This document shows, one piece after another, positions 51,765 to 64,000 of a DNA stretch of 64,000 nucleotides. The translations under genes and the position numbers were made by a program. Each line of letters starts with the position of its first letter. Position 1 is the stretch's first letter. The notes under the pieces were generated by a model. That model did no database searches. It had not been told where the DNA came from and worked only from the letters and a program-made list of their open reading frames with translations. Source of the DNA: Galeruca laticollis (taxonomy: Eukaryota > Arthropoda > Insecta > Coleoptera > Chrysomelidae); contig OY998176.1 in NCBI GenBank assembly GCA_963921935.1, positions 179,238,445-179,302,444 of the forward strand. The letters run 5' to 3'.

Positions 51765-53142
51765 AATCCCCTCAAATTCAACAGATATTAGCCATGTTAG
51801 TAGCTGCTTAAATTTCAAATTCTGTTCAGTCTTTATAATGTATTAATCTTGACTTGACCTGTTTTTTTTTTAAATCAACTTAACCTACTATTTACAAATA
51901 ACTATTATGTACTAGTTTAAGTACTTGCAATATTTTTTATTCCTCATGATTTTTATTTTTCATGTAAGAGTAGTATTTATTATCCTATATACAACATTCT
52001 ACATTTCCCATAATTAAATTATTTATCTCTAGAATTTCTTATAAAACTATTATTTATCATCTATTTCAGATTTAATTATAATGTTTTATTTATACTCATG
52101 TGTTGTTATTTATGAATACCATCCTTTAAATGTTATTGTTTTTCTTTTTAATAAATGATTTTGAATTATTGGTCGTATCTATTAATTTTTTAGCTCGTCC
52201 TATTGGTGTTTTATATAGAGGTATAGTATAGTTTATTATTCTGGCATACTTATTATCTAATAGCTATATCTTTGTTAAAACTAATGGATTTATATACAGT
52301 GTACATGTTATTTTTATAATTCCTTATCATTTTGATACTTCTAACATTATATTTTCTTTTATATGTTAATGGATACATCTTTGATTCAAAATATTCAATT
52401 CTTCTTACTTTCAGTCCATGCAAATCATTTCGCCACTATCAATTCCATCGACACTATTTTCTCATTCCTATTCATTAAATTATTTATAATTATATACTAT
52501 TTATCCTCACAATCTATAATTACACTCAAATCCTCTTCTTCTTAATAATCAGTATTTTATTTATTTTCAATCTTATTTTCATTATATTTAACATTAACCT
52601 TTTCTTCCACCATATCTTGATTTTCAAATTCTATTTATCATCCATTAAATCTCAATTTCTCTCCATATTTATTATTGATTTATCTTTATATCTTTCCGGT
52701 ACATTTGCTCCAATAATTACATTCTATCTATGTTCATAATTACCATTAGTAAGATATCTATAATTGCCATATATTTTTTTCATTCGCCTCTTTATTTTTC
52801 TATTAATTTTTTTGCACCTTATTATATTATTTAAAATAATTTTGTTTTATTTACTAAATTTAAATTCATTTTTCAAATTTGTTAATCATTATTATCATTT
52901 AAATTGTTGTAGTTATTAGCCTAATACCTATCTATTCTAATTATATATTTACACATCCTAATTTCTATCTATTTTATCAAACGTTTCACTTACAATTCTT
53001 TCTATTCATTAGCTCATTCATTGTATAATTGAAGGACGTGAGAATCTATTTTTCCAGTTTCCGTTCCTTATAAATATAAAAAAAATTATCCTATATTATT
53101 TACACACTTCAGTCTCATAATATCACTTATTCCCCCTTCTTA
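51765..53142 (-). other. Region between pol and 3' LTR, no env recognised
   Basis: A-rich on the coding strand, with only short broken frames. The position is where an env could lie in other gypsy elements, but no signal peptide, furin site or membrane segment was seen. Confidence 0.5.
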
Positions 53143-56100
53143 TTCATAGTACTTGAAAACATTTTCAATATTAAATACTCCTCTTAATTTTCCTGTATGT
53201 GGATCTACTAATCTATAGCTGTTCTGGGCATTTTCATTATCCACTACATATGGACCTTCAAAATATGGGAGTAGCTTGGCACATACATTCTGTTTGGTAC
53301 TCTTAACGCTTTAACTATCACCATCTCTCCTTTCTTAAAAGTCACCCTATCCTTTTTTTTTCATTTGTTCTCTTAATGTATCGTTCTGCATTTTTCTTCA
53401 AATTCCTATTCACCTTTTCTAGTATTTCATCCATTTCCATGTGTCTATCTACTTCCCAATTTCGTTCTGGTGCTTTTCCTGTCATGATATACTCTGGACA
53501 TTCTTCTGTTACTCCGTGAGGTATTTGATTTAAATATTTCTCAACTTGTGGTAAATAATTCTCCCATTGTTCCTGATGTCTAGTACATAATATTCTTAAA
53601 TGTTTTATCACTTCTTTAACATATCTTTCTGCTGGATTAGAGGAAGGCTTCCTAATACTAATGAAGTTTAGATTAATACCACTGTTTTTACACATTCTGT
53701 TCAATCTTTGGCTTTCAAAGTAGGTAGCATGGTCTAATATTATATTTTCTGGTTATCCTAGTGTAGTTATAAAATTTTGTACACATTCTATTGCTATTTT
53801 CGTATTGGTTTGCTTGCATGGGTATACTTTCACATATTTAGAATAAATATCAATCATGATCAATATGTGTTTACTTCTTTGAATGCTTTCAACTAAATTG
53901 CTAATAAAATCTATCGCTACTATTTCTAAAGGTTTATTTGACAATATAGGTTTCGCTATATTCTGATTATGATAGTTCTTTTCCTTCATTAATTGACATA
54001 ATTTACACCGTTTGCAAATCTCCTTTGCTGCAACATCCTTTTTTGTAAAATAATTTTCTCTATATAACATCCAAAATTTTCGTGTTCCGATATGCCCACA
54101 CTCTTCATGTAAGTCTTGCAAAATTTCTCTTGCTAAATATTTGGTAATTAGAAAAACTTCCCTATCTTCCAATTTTTTGTACCAAATTCCATCAATTTCT
54201 ATTCCTTTATTTTTCATATTTTGTTCTAAATTTGTTTGATTTTCTCTAATTTTTTTTTATTGAGTATAATCCTTCTTCTTGTTTTAATCTATTAATTCCG
54301 ATTTTAAATTTTGCACTTTCACATCCTACTTGTGTCTCTCTGCTCAAAATATCCGCTACTATATTCGTTTTACCTGGTATATGTTTTATTTCGAAGTCAT
54401 ATGCTTGGAGTAGCAATATCCATCTATGCACTCTATTGTATGCATATCGATTCTTCATCATAGCTGTAAGTGCTGAATGATCGCTTTCTAGAATGAACTT
54501 TGCTCCCAACAAGAAAAATCTAAATTTAGTTACACAGAAAACTACACTAGCCATTTCCAGTTCCGTGACTGAATATTTTTTTTCAAAATTTTTGGTTACT
54601 CTGGATATGAAACTAATTGGAACTTCAACTCCTTGTTGTACCTGTATCAGAACTCCAGCTAGTCTCTCACCTGATGCATCGGTACGTACGATGAAAGGTT
54701 TGTCATATTGTGGATGATAAATTTCCAATTTCTGAGTGAAAATTTTCTTCAATTGTTTAAAAGCCATATCTCTTTCTCTTGTCCATTCCCATCTAACGTT
54801 TTTTTAAGCAATTCTATCAGTGGAATTTCATATTTACTCAATTCTGGAATGAGCCTATTGTAATAATTTAATATTCCCAAAAACCGTCTTAAAGTTTTAA
54901 GATTCTTTGATGTTTGGAATTCTAAAATTACCTTGACTTGGTCTGGATCCATTCTAATGCCACTTGTAGTTAAAACATATCCCAAATATTTTACTTCCTG
55001 TTGATAAAATTTACATTTCTCTGAATTCAATTTTAAATCAGCTAATTCCAATTCCCTCAATATTATTTCTAAATGTTGTTGATGTAAAATTTCATTTTCC
55101 GAGTATACTAAAATGTCGTCAATATAGTGGAGAGTGAATCCTTCATATTTATTTAAAATTGAGTGCAGTGTTCTAACCAGAGCTGCACAGGAACTTTGCA
55201 AACCAAAAGGAACCACACGAAATTGATAGACTACTCCATCAATCATAAATGCAGTATAAGCTCTACTTTTTTTATCTAAAGGAATAAGCCAAAAACTATG
55301 CTTTAGATCTAATTTTGAGAATACTTTTGCCTTAGTTATCCTACCAAATATTCCCTCTATATTCATAGGGCTTTCATATTGTTTTTTTGTGAAGGTATTA
55401 ATATTTCTAGCATCCAAACATATTCTCCATTCTTCTTCCTTGCGCATGTAACTGCACCTATGTATGGTGAGTCACATCGTTCAATAATTCCTTCTGCTAG
55501 CATTTTGTCCAGTTCTTCATACACCTCATTTTTAATTTTATATGGTATAGGGTATGTTTTCATTTCAAAATTCTTTATTTCACTACTCATCTGTAATTTA
55601 TGCACATACTCCTTAGCTACACATACTTCTTCATTAAATAAACGCTTATACTTTCCAAGTAAAGTTTTAATTTGTTGTTCTTGTTCTGTTGTCCCCAAAT
55701 GCTTATATTCTTCCCATTGTAAACCTTTAATTTGATTTATCCAACGAATTTTTTGCGTTTGTATATTTTTCTTATTGCTATTAATAAACGGAATCCTGTC
55801 CTCTTTACATTCTAGACATTAATTTTTATAATTAATAATCATTTCATGATTATTCATTTCGTCAGTCCCTAATACTATGTCAAAATTAAGATTTTCTATT
55901 ACTAAAATTTGTGATTTATATTTGTTAATTCCAATTTGTAATTCAGCAATAAAAGTACTCCTTGTCTCATACAGTTTTTTATTGTTCGCTCCCACTAATG
56001 ATATTTTATTCGTTTTTATCATCATAATATCGTTTCCTTCTAAATTTTCAATAATATTTTTATTTATCAATGTAACCTCAGAACCTATATCCAGAAGAAT

Positions 56101-56218
56101 ATTACATGAAATATTTTGTATTTTTCCTTTAATAAAGATTAAATTTAGATTTTCATTGTCAATACTATCCCCATTTTCATCAATAAATTCCCTAGGATGC
56201 TCATATTTAGAAGAATAA
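53143..56218 (-). pseudogene. Pol of the long-LTR element, multiple frame breaks
   Basis: Protease (near 56110-55819) has the active-site variant DIGS instead of the usual DTGS or DSGS. RT is split near 55440: one frame ends CARKKNGE and the next continues WRICLDARNINTF, with SKLDLKHSFWLIPLD, VPFGLQSSCAALVRTL and the catalytic YIDDILVY. A shift near 54755 leads to RNase H (RTDASGERLAGVL, VTELEMASVV, LESDHSALTAM). An A-run slip near 54246 precedes integrase: HEECGHIGTRKF, CKRCKLCQL, D in IVAIDFISN. A stop at ~53755 follows, then D in ILDHATYF and E in KPSSNPAERYV. The end near 53143 reads GVFNIENVFKYYE. It is clearly non-functional. Confidence 0.88.
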
Positions 56219-56224
56219 ATGATA

Positions 56225-56804
56225 TTATGGACATGGAAGCGATTTAGGCAAAATCCCTATGGTCCTGTCCTGTGACAGTTTCCCCAGGTCTATCATCTTC
56301 CCTATTTTGATTATGCCTACTATTTCTTTCATTCTGGCTACAACCTGTATTTTGTCTATTATAATTTCTTTCTTGATTTTGTTGATTATTATTCCTTCTT
56401 TCATAATCATTTCTTCTTTCATTATAATTGTTTCTTCCTTCCCCTCTATTCTGTTGCCAACTTCCATTCCTGTTTCCATTATAGTTTCTTCGTTCGTATC
56501 CTCCTTGGTTTCCTCGATCTTCATACTGTCTATATCCATTATTTCTACCTCCATTTCCATAGTAATTTCCCCGATTACCACTATACTTATTAAAGTTACT
56601 AGCATCTCCATTGTTCTCCCTAAAATTTCTATTACCATGTTTATCATTATCATCATAATGATTTCCTTGATATTGATTTGTCCGATTGTATCCACTCTGA
56701 TTTGCTGCACTCCTCTCTAATCTTTGCAGATAACTTGACAAATGTTCCATCCTTTTGATGTTATGCAGAGCTATGGTCTCTGCCATTTCTTGATTGAAAT
56801 GCCT

Positions 56805-56843
<39 letters not shown>

Positions 56844-57367
56844 ACTATTTCTTCCTCTATCATTTCCGGTTCTAAATATTGTGCTGTGTTGTACAATGTC
56901 ATAGCGTACATATTCATGTTTCTGTTACGACCATAGTCAAACTTTCCGAAATATAATCTTTCTCGGAAACTTGCCCGTGGAATTTCTCCCCAAAAGTAGT
57001 TTAAAAATCTGTTTTCAAAATCCCTTAAATTTTCTATTTTATTTTCCTCGTTACAGAACCATAGTAATGGCATCCCACTTAACATACCCCTGATTACTAA
57101 TTTCATTTCCGCCAGATCCCTAATATTTTTAACCCTACTTCTCATAATTGTAATAAATACTTTGGGATGAATATGATTAATATTTCCATCATACCTAATT
57201 GCTCCATTCACAAAATCTGCTGAAAGTACTACAACTGCCCTTGAATTCTGTTCTAAACTTCCCCCTATTCTCCTCATTTCTTCATTTGTATCTCTCAGCT
57301 TCCTATTCATTTGGTCCATCTCCTTTTTAAAATTGTTGTCCCATATCTCATTCTTTTTAGCACACAT
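56225..57367 (-). pseudogene. Gag (capsid and basic tail) of the long-LTR element, split by a TA microsatellite
   Basis: The frame 57367-56771 holds a capsid-like region: YDGNINHIHPKVFITIM, FENRFLNYFWGEIPR and DYGRNRNMNMYAMTL. It then runs into (TA)n at about 56803-56841, translated as Tyr-Ile repeats, and loses frame. The next frame (56786-56244) resumes MAETIALHNIKRMEHL and becomes an Asn/Arg/Gly-rich disordered tail, a typical nucleocapsid substitute without CCHC knuckles. The microsatellite has expanded within coding sequence, presumably after the copy died. Confidence 0.75.
56803..56841. repeat. (TA)n microsatellite inside gag
   Basis: About 19 TA dinucleotides interrupt the gag relic and shift its frame. 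Confidence 0.9.
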
Positions 57368-57424
57368 CCCTGTTTGTTTTTCTACTCTAACTTCTAAGTC
57401 CTTAATTTCCCTGCCAACATTTTC

Positions 57425-58135
57425 TTAAAAATTCTGCATCACTTCCTCACTTACTTGTCTCTGTAATTTAATAGAACCCACTTCTTTGGTTAATTTTTCA
57501 TTTTGTTTTGTGACTTCTATTTGAATCACATTTGGTATATTTTCCTCAAGACGTTTTCCCAATTCTTGTACTTCTTCTATTACATGCTCGTTTATATCTT
57601 CTCTGATTTGAATGCTATTTTCTTGAATTTCCATCCGCAAATTTTCATTCTGGCCCTTCATATCTTCTTTTACCTTATCAATCTGCTTTCTAAATTGCTC
57701 GTTCTTCTCCCTAACTTTCTTAATCTCATTCAAACTTTCCATTTTCACCTCATCAATTTTCTTTTCTAAGTTATTCATGTTCCCCTTTATATCATTCATT
57801 TCTCCCCTCATACTATTCATATCTGCCCTATTTTCTTCAAACTTCTGATCCATCTTTACAAATAATTGTTGCATCAACTTCAGCATCTGATCATCTCTAC
57901 TTGTTCTTCCTTGCGCTTCCTGTCTCATATCCTCCTGTTCTTCTTCTGCAATATCTCCCTGATTATCTCTAAGAGTTTGTTCTTGATCCTCTCCTGACAA
58001 ATCTCCCTCTAAATGCTCTCTTCCCTGTTCCATATACTGCACTTGGAAATCACCCATACCATGTCCTCTTTCTTCATCTGAACTTCCTTCTGTACCTAAC
58101 TGTTTTCCATCCCTTAATGTCATTTTTCTCTCCAT
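57425..58135 (-). CDS. Gag N-terminal coiled-coil protein of the long-LTR element
   Basis: A 236-residue frame starts with ATG at 58135, about 105 bp inside the 5' LTR. Residues 1-80 are acidic and Gln/Glu-rich; residues ~80-230 are an almost continuous heptad-type coiled coil (MNDIKGNMNNLEKKIDEVKM, then KKVREKNEQFRKQIDKVKED). It ends at a stop 58 bp before the next gag frame, so the two were probably one protein interrupted by a stop. No homologue is recognised beyond the coiled coil. Confidence 0.7.
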   Translation of the reverse strand: MERKMTLRDGKQLGTEGSSDEERGHGMGDFQVQYMEQGREHLEGDLSGEDQEQTLRDNQGDIAEEEQEDMRQEAQGRTSRDDQMLKLMQQLFVKMDQKFEENRADMNSMRGEMNDIKGNMNNLEKKIDEVKMESLNEIKKVREKNEQFRKQIDKVKEDMKGQNENLRMEIQENSIQIREDINEHVIEEVQELGKRLEENIPNVIQIEVTKQNEKLTKEVGSIKLQRQVSEEVMQNF

Positions 58136-58240
58136 CGTATCTACTTATTTTTATTTAAAACAACCAAAAAAAATATTTCAATATTATTTATAATTAGATG
58201 CAAATTTTTTTATATCACGCGCCACATTGCGGTGTCAAAT

Positions 58241-60222
58241 TATAATATTCCCCGTTTTATAATTATTGTTTTATTTATAATCAATCAACGTTGTTCGGCT
58301 AGCTCAGGGTAAATATATCAAGTAGAGCATGAGTACTCCTTAATCTCTTGAGTTCAGGTCTAGAGATTTTTAGGTAATTTATTATTTTGTTTTATATATT
58401 TTCATAAAGAATTATTTGTTTTTGTCTTTCATTTAAAATAAATTATAGTTTGTCTACATTTATGTTGAGACACCTATGCTATCAATTATATTCCTGTTTT
58501 TAGTTGTCACTTGAAATTAATGGAATGCATATTTCGTGTTTTTAATAGAGGGTATAGAAACGAAAATGACTAACACTGTAATTATATATTGTCAAAACTA
58601 CGTTGGAAATTGGAAAAGAAATACATGTATTATTATAAACAAATTTAAAATCAAAATAGTGGAACAAACAACTAAAATCTAATAACTCAACAAATAGGTA
58701 CCTTTGCGCAAATTTATATTGTTTGAAATGGCCAAATTATGAAATTTCAAATTGGTAAACACTAACCTTTCAATAACGATGGTTTCTTGTGGCACCGACA
58801 ATCACCAATATCCAATAACACCAACTCTTATATTAATGTGTCAACTGCATTCACTCAATCTGAACTCCAGCTTGACAAAACTTCTCCAGGCAAGTCTTGA
58901 AATTCTTCACCGTGTCCCGTTCAACATTCCATTTATTTGCAACACTCTTGTTACACTTTATAATGTTTTATTTATCTTCTTCTATTCAGAAAACTTGTTC
59001 ATTAGTTTAGAGATCCTCTCAAATGATGTTCTCTGCTTTATTTTATTATTCCAATGCCTTTTCAATACATCTGTTTCAATGATTTATCTTATGTTCCTCT
59101 AATTAACTTTTAAATCTTCTCAAATCACCTCTTCAACTTTATTTTACTTTTTCTGATACTTTTCTTTGCATTATATGAGGACTTGTCTTATATTTTATAA
59201 AATTTTTCAATTTTCACTTACATCTCTCCGCTCTTCATAATATCACACCACTTCCTTCTGCTTCCCCATCAACAACTCTCTTTTTTTCTCCCGTTGTTAT
59301 GGACAAAAATGAATCATCTACTAGATTTTTTTACAACTATTTACATATCTGAGGTTTTTTTATTTAATATCTTTTTTAACTATATTAGAATATTTAATGT
59401 TCTTTTCATTTCCAAAATAATTTAATCTATTTATTTAAACCGCTACTTCTCTAAAACTATCCTTATTTATTAAAAAAAACCTCTTATTGTATAAAACTTT
59501 TCCATTCTGAATGAAACAAATCTACGGTCTGATTACTCTGAAATACATATGCAATCCTTTTCCAATTATATTAGAATTATTCCACAATTAGAGTTCATTA
59601 GAAACGCGGCCTGAAATTTCTATTTACAAAAATTCTTTGTGTTATTTTTCATCATCGTTTTATACGCTTGCCAGAATTACATAGTTCTATGACAACGAAT
59701 TCCTGTCGCTGACATCGAACTCTGTGGCGGCGTCAAGTTTCGGTCGCGTACATTTCATGCTATGAAAGTAAATTCCAATCAGTTGACAGTTATCTGTGTC
59801 ATAATAATAACACACGTCTAAAATAATGATTTTGCTACTAATTCTTATTATACATGATGTATTATAATAATCTAAATACATTTATTCATTCTTTTAAGGT
59901 TTTAGATACTTTTTATGACGTATATGCCAAATTTACAAATTATTATATTGTTTAAAGATGATTCTTATGGTCTGATATACAAGTATGAGTTGAATTATTT
60001 TAGGAAGCACCGACACAATGGTAAATATTATTTTAGCATCTCAATATTTACATTAAACAAACGATATCATAGGTACACATTCAATATATAACTCATTTTA
60101 ATTTCATTCATATGATGAAAAACAAATAATTCTCTATGTTTTGGCAACTTACAACCAAATTCACGCTTGAAAACCTCACACACACCAACACCTTCAAACT
60201 CCTATAGATGTTGTGATGAGTT

Positions 60223-60224
<2 letters not shown>
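58241..60224 (-). repeat. 5' LTR of the long-LTR element
   Basis: 1984 bp, partner of 49557-51764 but without the hairpin insertion. The inner edge is followed (coding strand) by ATTTGACACCGCAATGTGGCG; a TGGCGCG occurs about 17 nt inside, so a primer-binding site cannot be placed firmly. The 116-codon plus-strand frame at 58752-59102 and its shorter copy at 50282 are incidental LTR frames. Confidence 0.9.
58292..58373 (+). other. tRNA-Lys-like segment in the 5' LTR
   Basis: Same as 49615-49690: GGCTAGCTCAG, GTAGAGCATGAG, CTTAATCTC, GAGTTCAGGTC. Presence in both LTRs shows it was part of the element before this copy inserted. Confidence 0.65.

Positions 60225-60273
<49 letters not shown>
60225..60273. 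repeat. (TA)n microsatellite
   Basis: About 24 TA dinucleotides just outside the 5' LTR, likely the other half of the run at 49501-49556. Confidence 0.9.
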
Positions 60274-60276
<3 letters not shown>

Positions 60277-63200
60277 CATCTCTTCGATAACTGCGCGTCC
60301 GTACATTGTGGTTTTTACATTACTACCTGCGTCCGTATATGGGCGCAGAAAAAAGTTTTTTACGCCATTAAATGCAGGATGGTCGATAACGTAAAAGAAT
60401 AAATTGTTAGCCGGACGCCCATTTGTGAGAATGGTCGCCAGTTTACGTATATCGTAGTTCAGCCAAACTCCGATTTGGTGCGCTGTTCGCGTTCTGCGTT
60501 TATCGGGATGGCGTATATTTTTGTCACCATTTCGATATTTCTGCGTCTACGAGATTTGGCAATGTTGTAGTGCTTTATTTTCTGTATTTTTATTTATAAT
60601 TGATATTGGAGTGTGACAAGAGGACGTTCATAGGTGGATATGGCATTCAGTGTCTCTTTTAGAAAATATCATGTATTTCTTATGTTGGATTTCGCCTTCT
60701 TTCGACGGGTTCGAATTGAATTATTTTTAGCACAGTTTCTCAGAAATAGATTTCCTCCAACTATTTAGTAAACAAGGAAACAGAAGGTAGATAGTCTCTT
60801 GGGTTCGTGTTGTGTTCCAGAGATAAAACATGTATATTTTGGTCTATTGGCGCGCAGATTCACACTATTGCTTAATCACTATGAATAGGATGAATAGGTG
60901 TTCTGGAGGGTATTACGATTTACTTTTCCTGTAGGTCCTGAATTACGTTTTATGAATGATTTCGTGTAGATTGCTTAGATGTTCACGAGAAATCATTCGG
61001 TTTAACTATCTGACTGTATATCTAATTGACATACACCAATCTTACAATCGAATTTTCACCCACATCTACCTACCCTATTGACAATAAATTTGACGGAGAA
61101 GTTTTGTACTTACTGAGTCCATTGTGTGGAAAATTGGTATGTAGAGGTTTTGGAATTGGAGATCACGTTTCTTTTGCAATTTAATTCAAAATTGGAATTT
61201 GAGAATTTTTGAGACGAAAAATTATAAATTGATTCTCAGAATTCTAAAGTTCATTCAACGGTTTTGCTGATATTCATCACAAATTTTGGGATAACTTCTT
61301 CAGATTTGTGACGTTAGTTATTCTGTAATTAACAGATTTAAACGCATGCCGTGCAATATTCTTGTTTGAAATGATCTGGAATTTGTTATTATCACATGAA
61401 CCTACTTCACACATCCGAAGGAATTAGTTTCCCGTTTCAGTGCATTCGAAAAAAGCTGGTTACGAAAAGGTTTAATTATATGTTAATGATCCGACTCTCC
61501 AGGAAATTGGTATTCGGGAGTTTTTAGGGTCAGGTATCATGAATAACATGATCAAATCACAAAAGAATTAAGAATAAAAAAATAAATACATATAAGTATG
61601 CATTAAAATGCAATGAGAATGATCTAGTGATGTACATCTGACATAAGTTATCCAGTTCAGAGAATAAAATATTCAAAAGCTTGCCACGATAGACTTTTGA
61701 GTTCCACTACTTTCTAATATAACATTACTACATATAGGTACTACTCAGAATTATTGATATCTGAGGATTTTTGTTAACAGATTTTTTGGCTCAATGATTC
61801 GAGAAGACATCGTCAAGATAGCGAACAAGTTATGTGGTTTAAGGTACTATTCTATTCAACATTTCTTCACAGGGCTTTTAGGTGTGTGAATTGAAATTAT
61901 CTGGGTTAGCAAATATGCGGATTATGGATTCCTCATGAATGGGATCAAAGAATTGAATTAATATAATTAATTAATTCAATTGTATGGCATTTAGTGTAGT
62001 TGAGATGTTTACCTCGGTGTTAACTCTTGATAAAGCCCCTAAAAATATGAGAGATAGCTCATTTGATTGGAAATTATGTCTAGAAACATGATTTTACACC
62101 ACACAAAAAATTAAGATGAAAAAAGGATTTTAGTTTTATGCTAATAATTCAGAAACTATCAATTGTTAAGAAATTCACAAAAAATATTCTTGATGAGAGG
62201 GAAATTTTCAATTGAAAAGTGTTTTTTCCAGGAATGCTATCTTCATTATTTATAATTTTGATATAACTGAAAATACAGCTCCGCACAACCACTACGGCAA
62301 ATAATTGGTCTATAAATTTTTCGCTTCTTTCTCAAAAGTGTAATAAAATAGACCTTTAATAAAATCTAGACCCTTGTTCACTAGAATCTTTAATTCCAGA
62401 TATGTAAGATAACTTGATCGAAATGCCAAAAAGTATCCCTACCTTCGATTCCACCAAATTCTGCCTCCAGTGCGCAGCTGAGCGTGTAAGGCAATCCCGT
62501 CCGATTGGTTTTTGCTAGGTTCGCCTGGTCTTAAAACGGATGAATCTTCCTTTGCCAGGACAGGGTTTGTCCTCCTCGTCTCGGTCACACGTCCACGATT
62601 GTTACACTTCCAGAGGGGGAAATTTTTGGAGTAGAGGTGATAGGAAAAATAATGTAGAACCTCCACGTTATACAAAAAAATATATATAATCAAATAATCT
62701 CTCCAAATCCTCATATACAGCTATACATATATATTTGAAATTAAAATACAATCCCGTATGATTAAATTAATCCCAATTCCCTGGTATAACTCTACCTATA
62801 CATATTTATCTAAAATTGGTTTATTATCAAACCTACTCCTGTATATCCTACAATTATAAAAACAAAATCAAATTTATGAACAGAGTTCTCGTTTGTTCGG
62901 TGGTGCGGCAAAACTAGCCCTCTTATCGGCTTGGTCTTTTTATTAAAAAAAATGCGTGAAAGGCGTATGTTTGCTATATTCGTTTCTCAATCCTTCTATT
63001 CTCCGGTGTTGAGAAAAATAAATAACTATCACGTGTAAATACCTTTATATGCAACAATGATTCAGTTTACATCGTTCGGTCGTCCTTGACCTTCAGGGAA
63101 CGAAAGTGAAATTTTTGTTCTATAAAGAAAAATTCTGATGAGCTAAGGAAAACAATTTAAATTATTTATCGACACTGGCGTTACAAGTTGCGAAAGTCCC

Positions 63201-63640
63201 CAGTAATATAATTACCTACGATAACTTTATGCGTTTACGCTGGCAAAATAAGAAAGAGTTTTAATTTATAATTTACGGCTGAACAAAAGACTGATAACAA
63301 TATTTCTCTATAATAGATTGACTTATCAGCGCGATTCCGCTGAAACCCGCGTAAATATGGAAAACATACGCTCCGGCCTCTCGGCAAAATCTTAATTATT
63401 CCAGTACACACGGTAAATTATATATTTGTCAGGACGATAAACTTAATCTGAGAGTGAACAGCTATGTCCCGTCTCGTTGAAAAAATCAACAATCCAACAA
63501 AAAAAATCTAATAAATATATTTGCTATCGCTATACCTTTTATATAGCAATTGACCTATACACCCAAGTTCAGAATCCAGCTCGACCAATAACGAGTAAAT
63601 ATATCACTAGTAAAAATTATCCCAATCTGAATTTAATTCA
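60274..63640. other. Region without a recognised gene
   Basis: Short frames only. GCGTCCGTACATTGTGG and GCGTCCGTATATGGGCGC form a small repeat near 60292-60345. A palindrome TTGAATTAAT...ATTAATTCAA lies near 61954-61980. At about 62450-62620 a GC-richer segment has an open minus-strand frame (KCNNRGRVTETRRTNPVLAK and beyond) ending at an AAG/GTAGGG donor-like site; it could be an untranslated or coding exon, with little support. Confidence 0.4.
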
Positions 63641-64000
63641 AAAACTTACTGCTTGACAAACGTCCTCCGTCTCGCCGGGAATTTTCTTGATTTTTTTTCA
63701 CTATCTGCTTGTTCACCGCGAGTCGTGCCAATAAACGGAATCGTGCTATGTCGAAAGGCAATTAGCGTAGAGGGTAAGTTTTACCACTCGTACCGCTAAT
63801 ACTAAAAAAAAACACTAGTACCGTTCACCGTGGCAGGGAAAAACCTTTCCCTTCGCGTGATCGACTCCCGGTACACACTCACTGCCGCTGCTGGTCTGTG
63901 TACACTCCTTTTTTTGTTTTCCTCCGACTTCGGTTTTGGGGTTTTCGTCGAGTTGCAAAAAACAGCTTTTGTTTTTTGAATCGTGCTAGTTGTTGTTATC
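63641..64000. promoter_or_regulatory. GC-richer, promoter/5'-UTR-like segment
   Basis: Base composition rises well above the surroundings, with several CpG (CCGTCTCGCCGGGAATTTTC, CACCGCGAGTCGTGCC) and a donor-like AGAGGGTAAGTTTT near 63770. Such composition is common at insect transcription starts. The stretch could be a first exon of a gene lying beyond the window. No start codon with a long frame is visible. Confidence 0.3.

Larger units (their letters stand above)
49557..60224 (-). mobile_element. Decayed 10.7-kb Ty3/gypsy element with ~2-kb LTRs (Ulysses/Osvaldo-like)
   Basis: Two direct repeats of about 2 kb (49557-51764 and 58241-60224) flank a minus-strand gag and pol. The left copy is longer because of a hairpin insertion. 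Element size and very long LTRs resemble the Ulysses/Osvaldo group; that is a comparison from general knowledge. Gag and pol are broken by at least six frame changes or stops. Both ends abut TA microsatellites, so the target duplication cannot be read. No env was recognised between pol and the 3' LTR. Confidence 0.9.

Noticed and set aside
56259..56720. 153-codon Ile/Ser-rich plus-strand frame
   Set aside because: Antisense of the Asn/Arg-rich gag tail; composition explained by the opposite strand.
58752..59102. 116-codon gene in the long LTR
   Set aside because: The other LTR has the same start but a stop after 79 codons; the frame has no family and lies antisense to the element.
60167..60394. 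75-codon frame with Tyr-Ile repeats
   Set aside because: Translation of the TA microsatellite.

Overview
The window is AT-rich eukaryotic DNA, almost certainly from an insect. It carries spliced genes with GT-AG introns, two exons of the conserved Rab7-activation gene MON1, an envelope-bearing errantivirus-like retroelement, Harbinger, P-element/THAP and jockey-type elements, and several satellite arrays. Nothing looks bacterial. Most of the 64 kb is layered mobile DNA; the only host gene I can name is MON1 (two exons, minus strand). The insect order cannot be fixed from the sequence alone.

Layout. 1-8.95 kb: a ~157-bp satellite in two arrays of opposite orientation (1-1443 and 4306-8945), around a 2.9-kb spacer holding transposase remnants and a hairpin. 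9.2-9.8 kb: a 141-bp tandem repeat. 11.7-14.5 kb: MON1 exons 2 and 1. 14.84-14.99 kb: one exon of a P-element/THAP9-like transposase; its phase-matched next exon lies at 27.4 kb. 16.6-23 kb: a minus-strand array of alternating ~90-nt exon-like units (types A and B, 300-bp period), split by a complete mag-like Ty3/gypsy element (17543-22030, 5-bp target duplication TTTGG). 24.2-27.1 kb: a complete, apparently intact PIF/Harbinger transposon with both its transposase and MADF/Myb-like genes, TIRs and TTA target duplication. 27.4-28.6 kb: P-like transposase, C-terminal part. 28.7-29.95 kb: broken jockey-type LINE. 30.6-40.2 kb: a ~2-kb giant palindrome with a 7.5-kb errantivirus-like element (gag, pol, env; CATG target duplication) inserted in one arm. 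41.0-43.3 kb: a DNA transposon with 35-bp TIRs and a decayed DDE-like transposase. 45.1-46.2 kb: 29 copies of a 40-bp tandem repeat. 46.6-49.0 kb: THAP-domain and SWIM-domain pseudogenes. 49.6-60.2 kb: a 10.7-kb decayed Ty3/gypsy element with ~2-kb LTRs that contain a tRNA-Lys-like segment. 60.3-64 kb: no recognised gene, with a GC-richer, promoter-like end.

How the parts relate. The mag-like and errantivirus-like insertions are young: one mismatch was noticed between the 166-bp LTRs of the first and two between the 196-bp LTRs of the second. Their target duplications allow the pre-insertion sites to be read. The long-LTR element and the P, LINE, THAP, SWIM and DDE fragments are old and frame-broken. 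The most unusual structure is the A/B exon-like array: every unit keeps splice-site-like ends on the minus strand, the A units keep an open 30-residue frame, and every B unit checked shares one single-base deletion.
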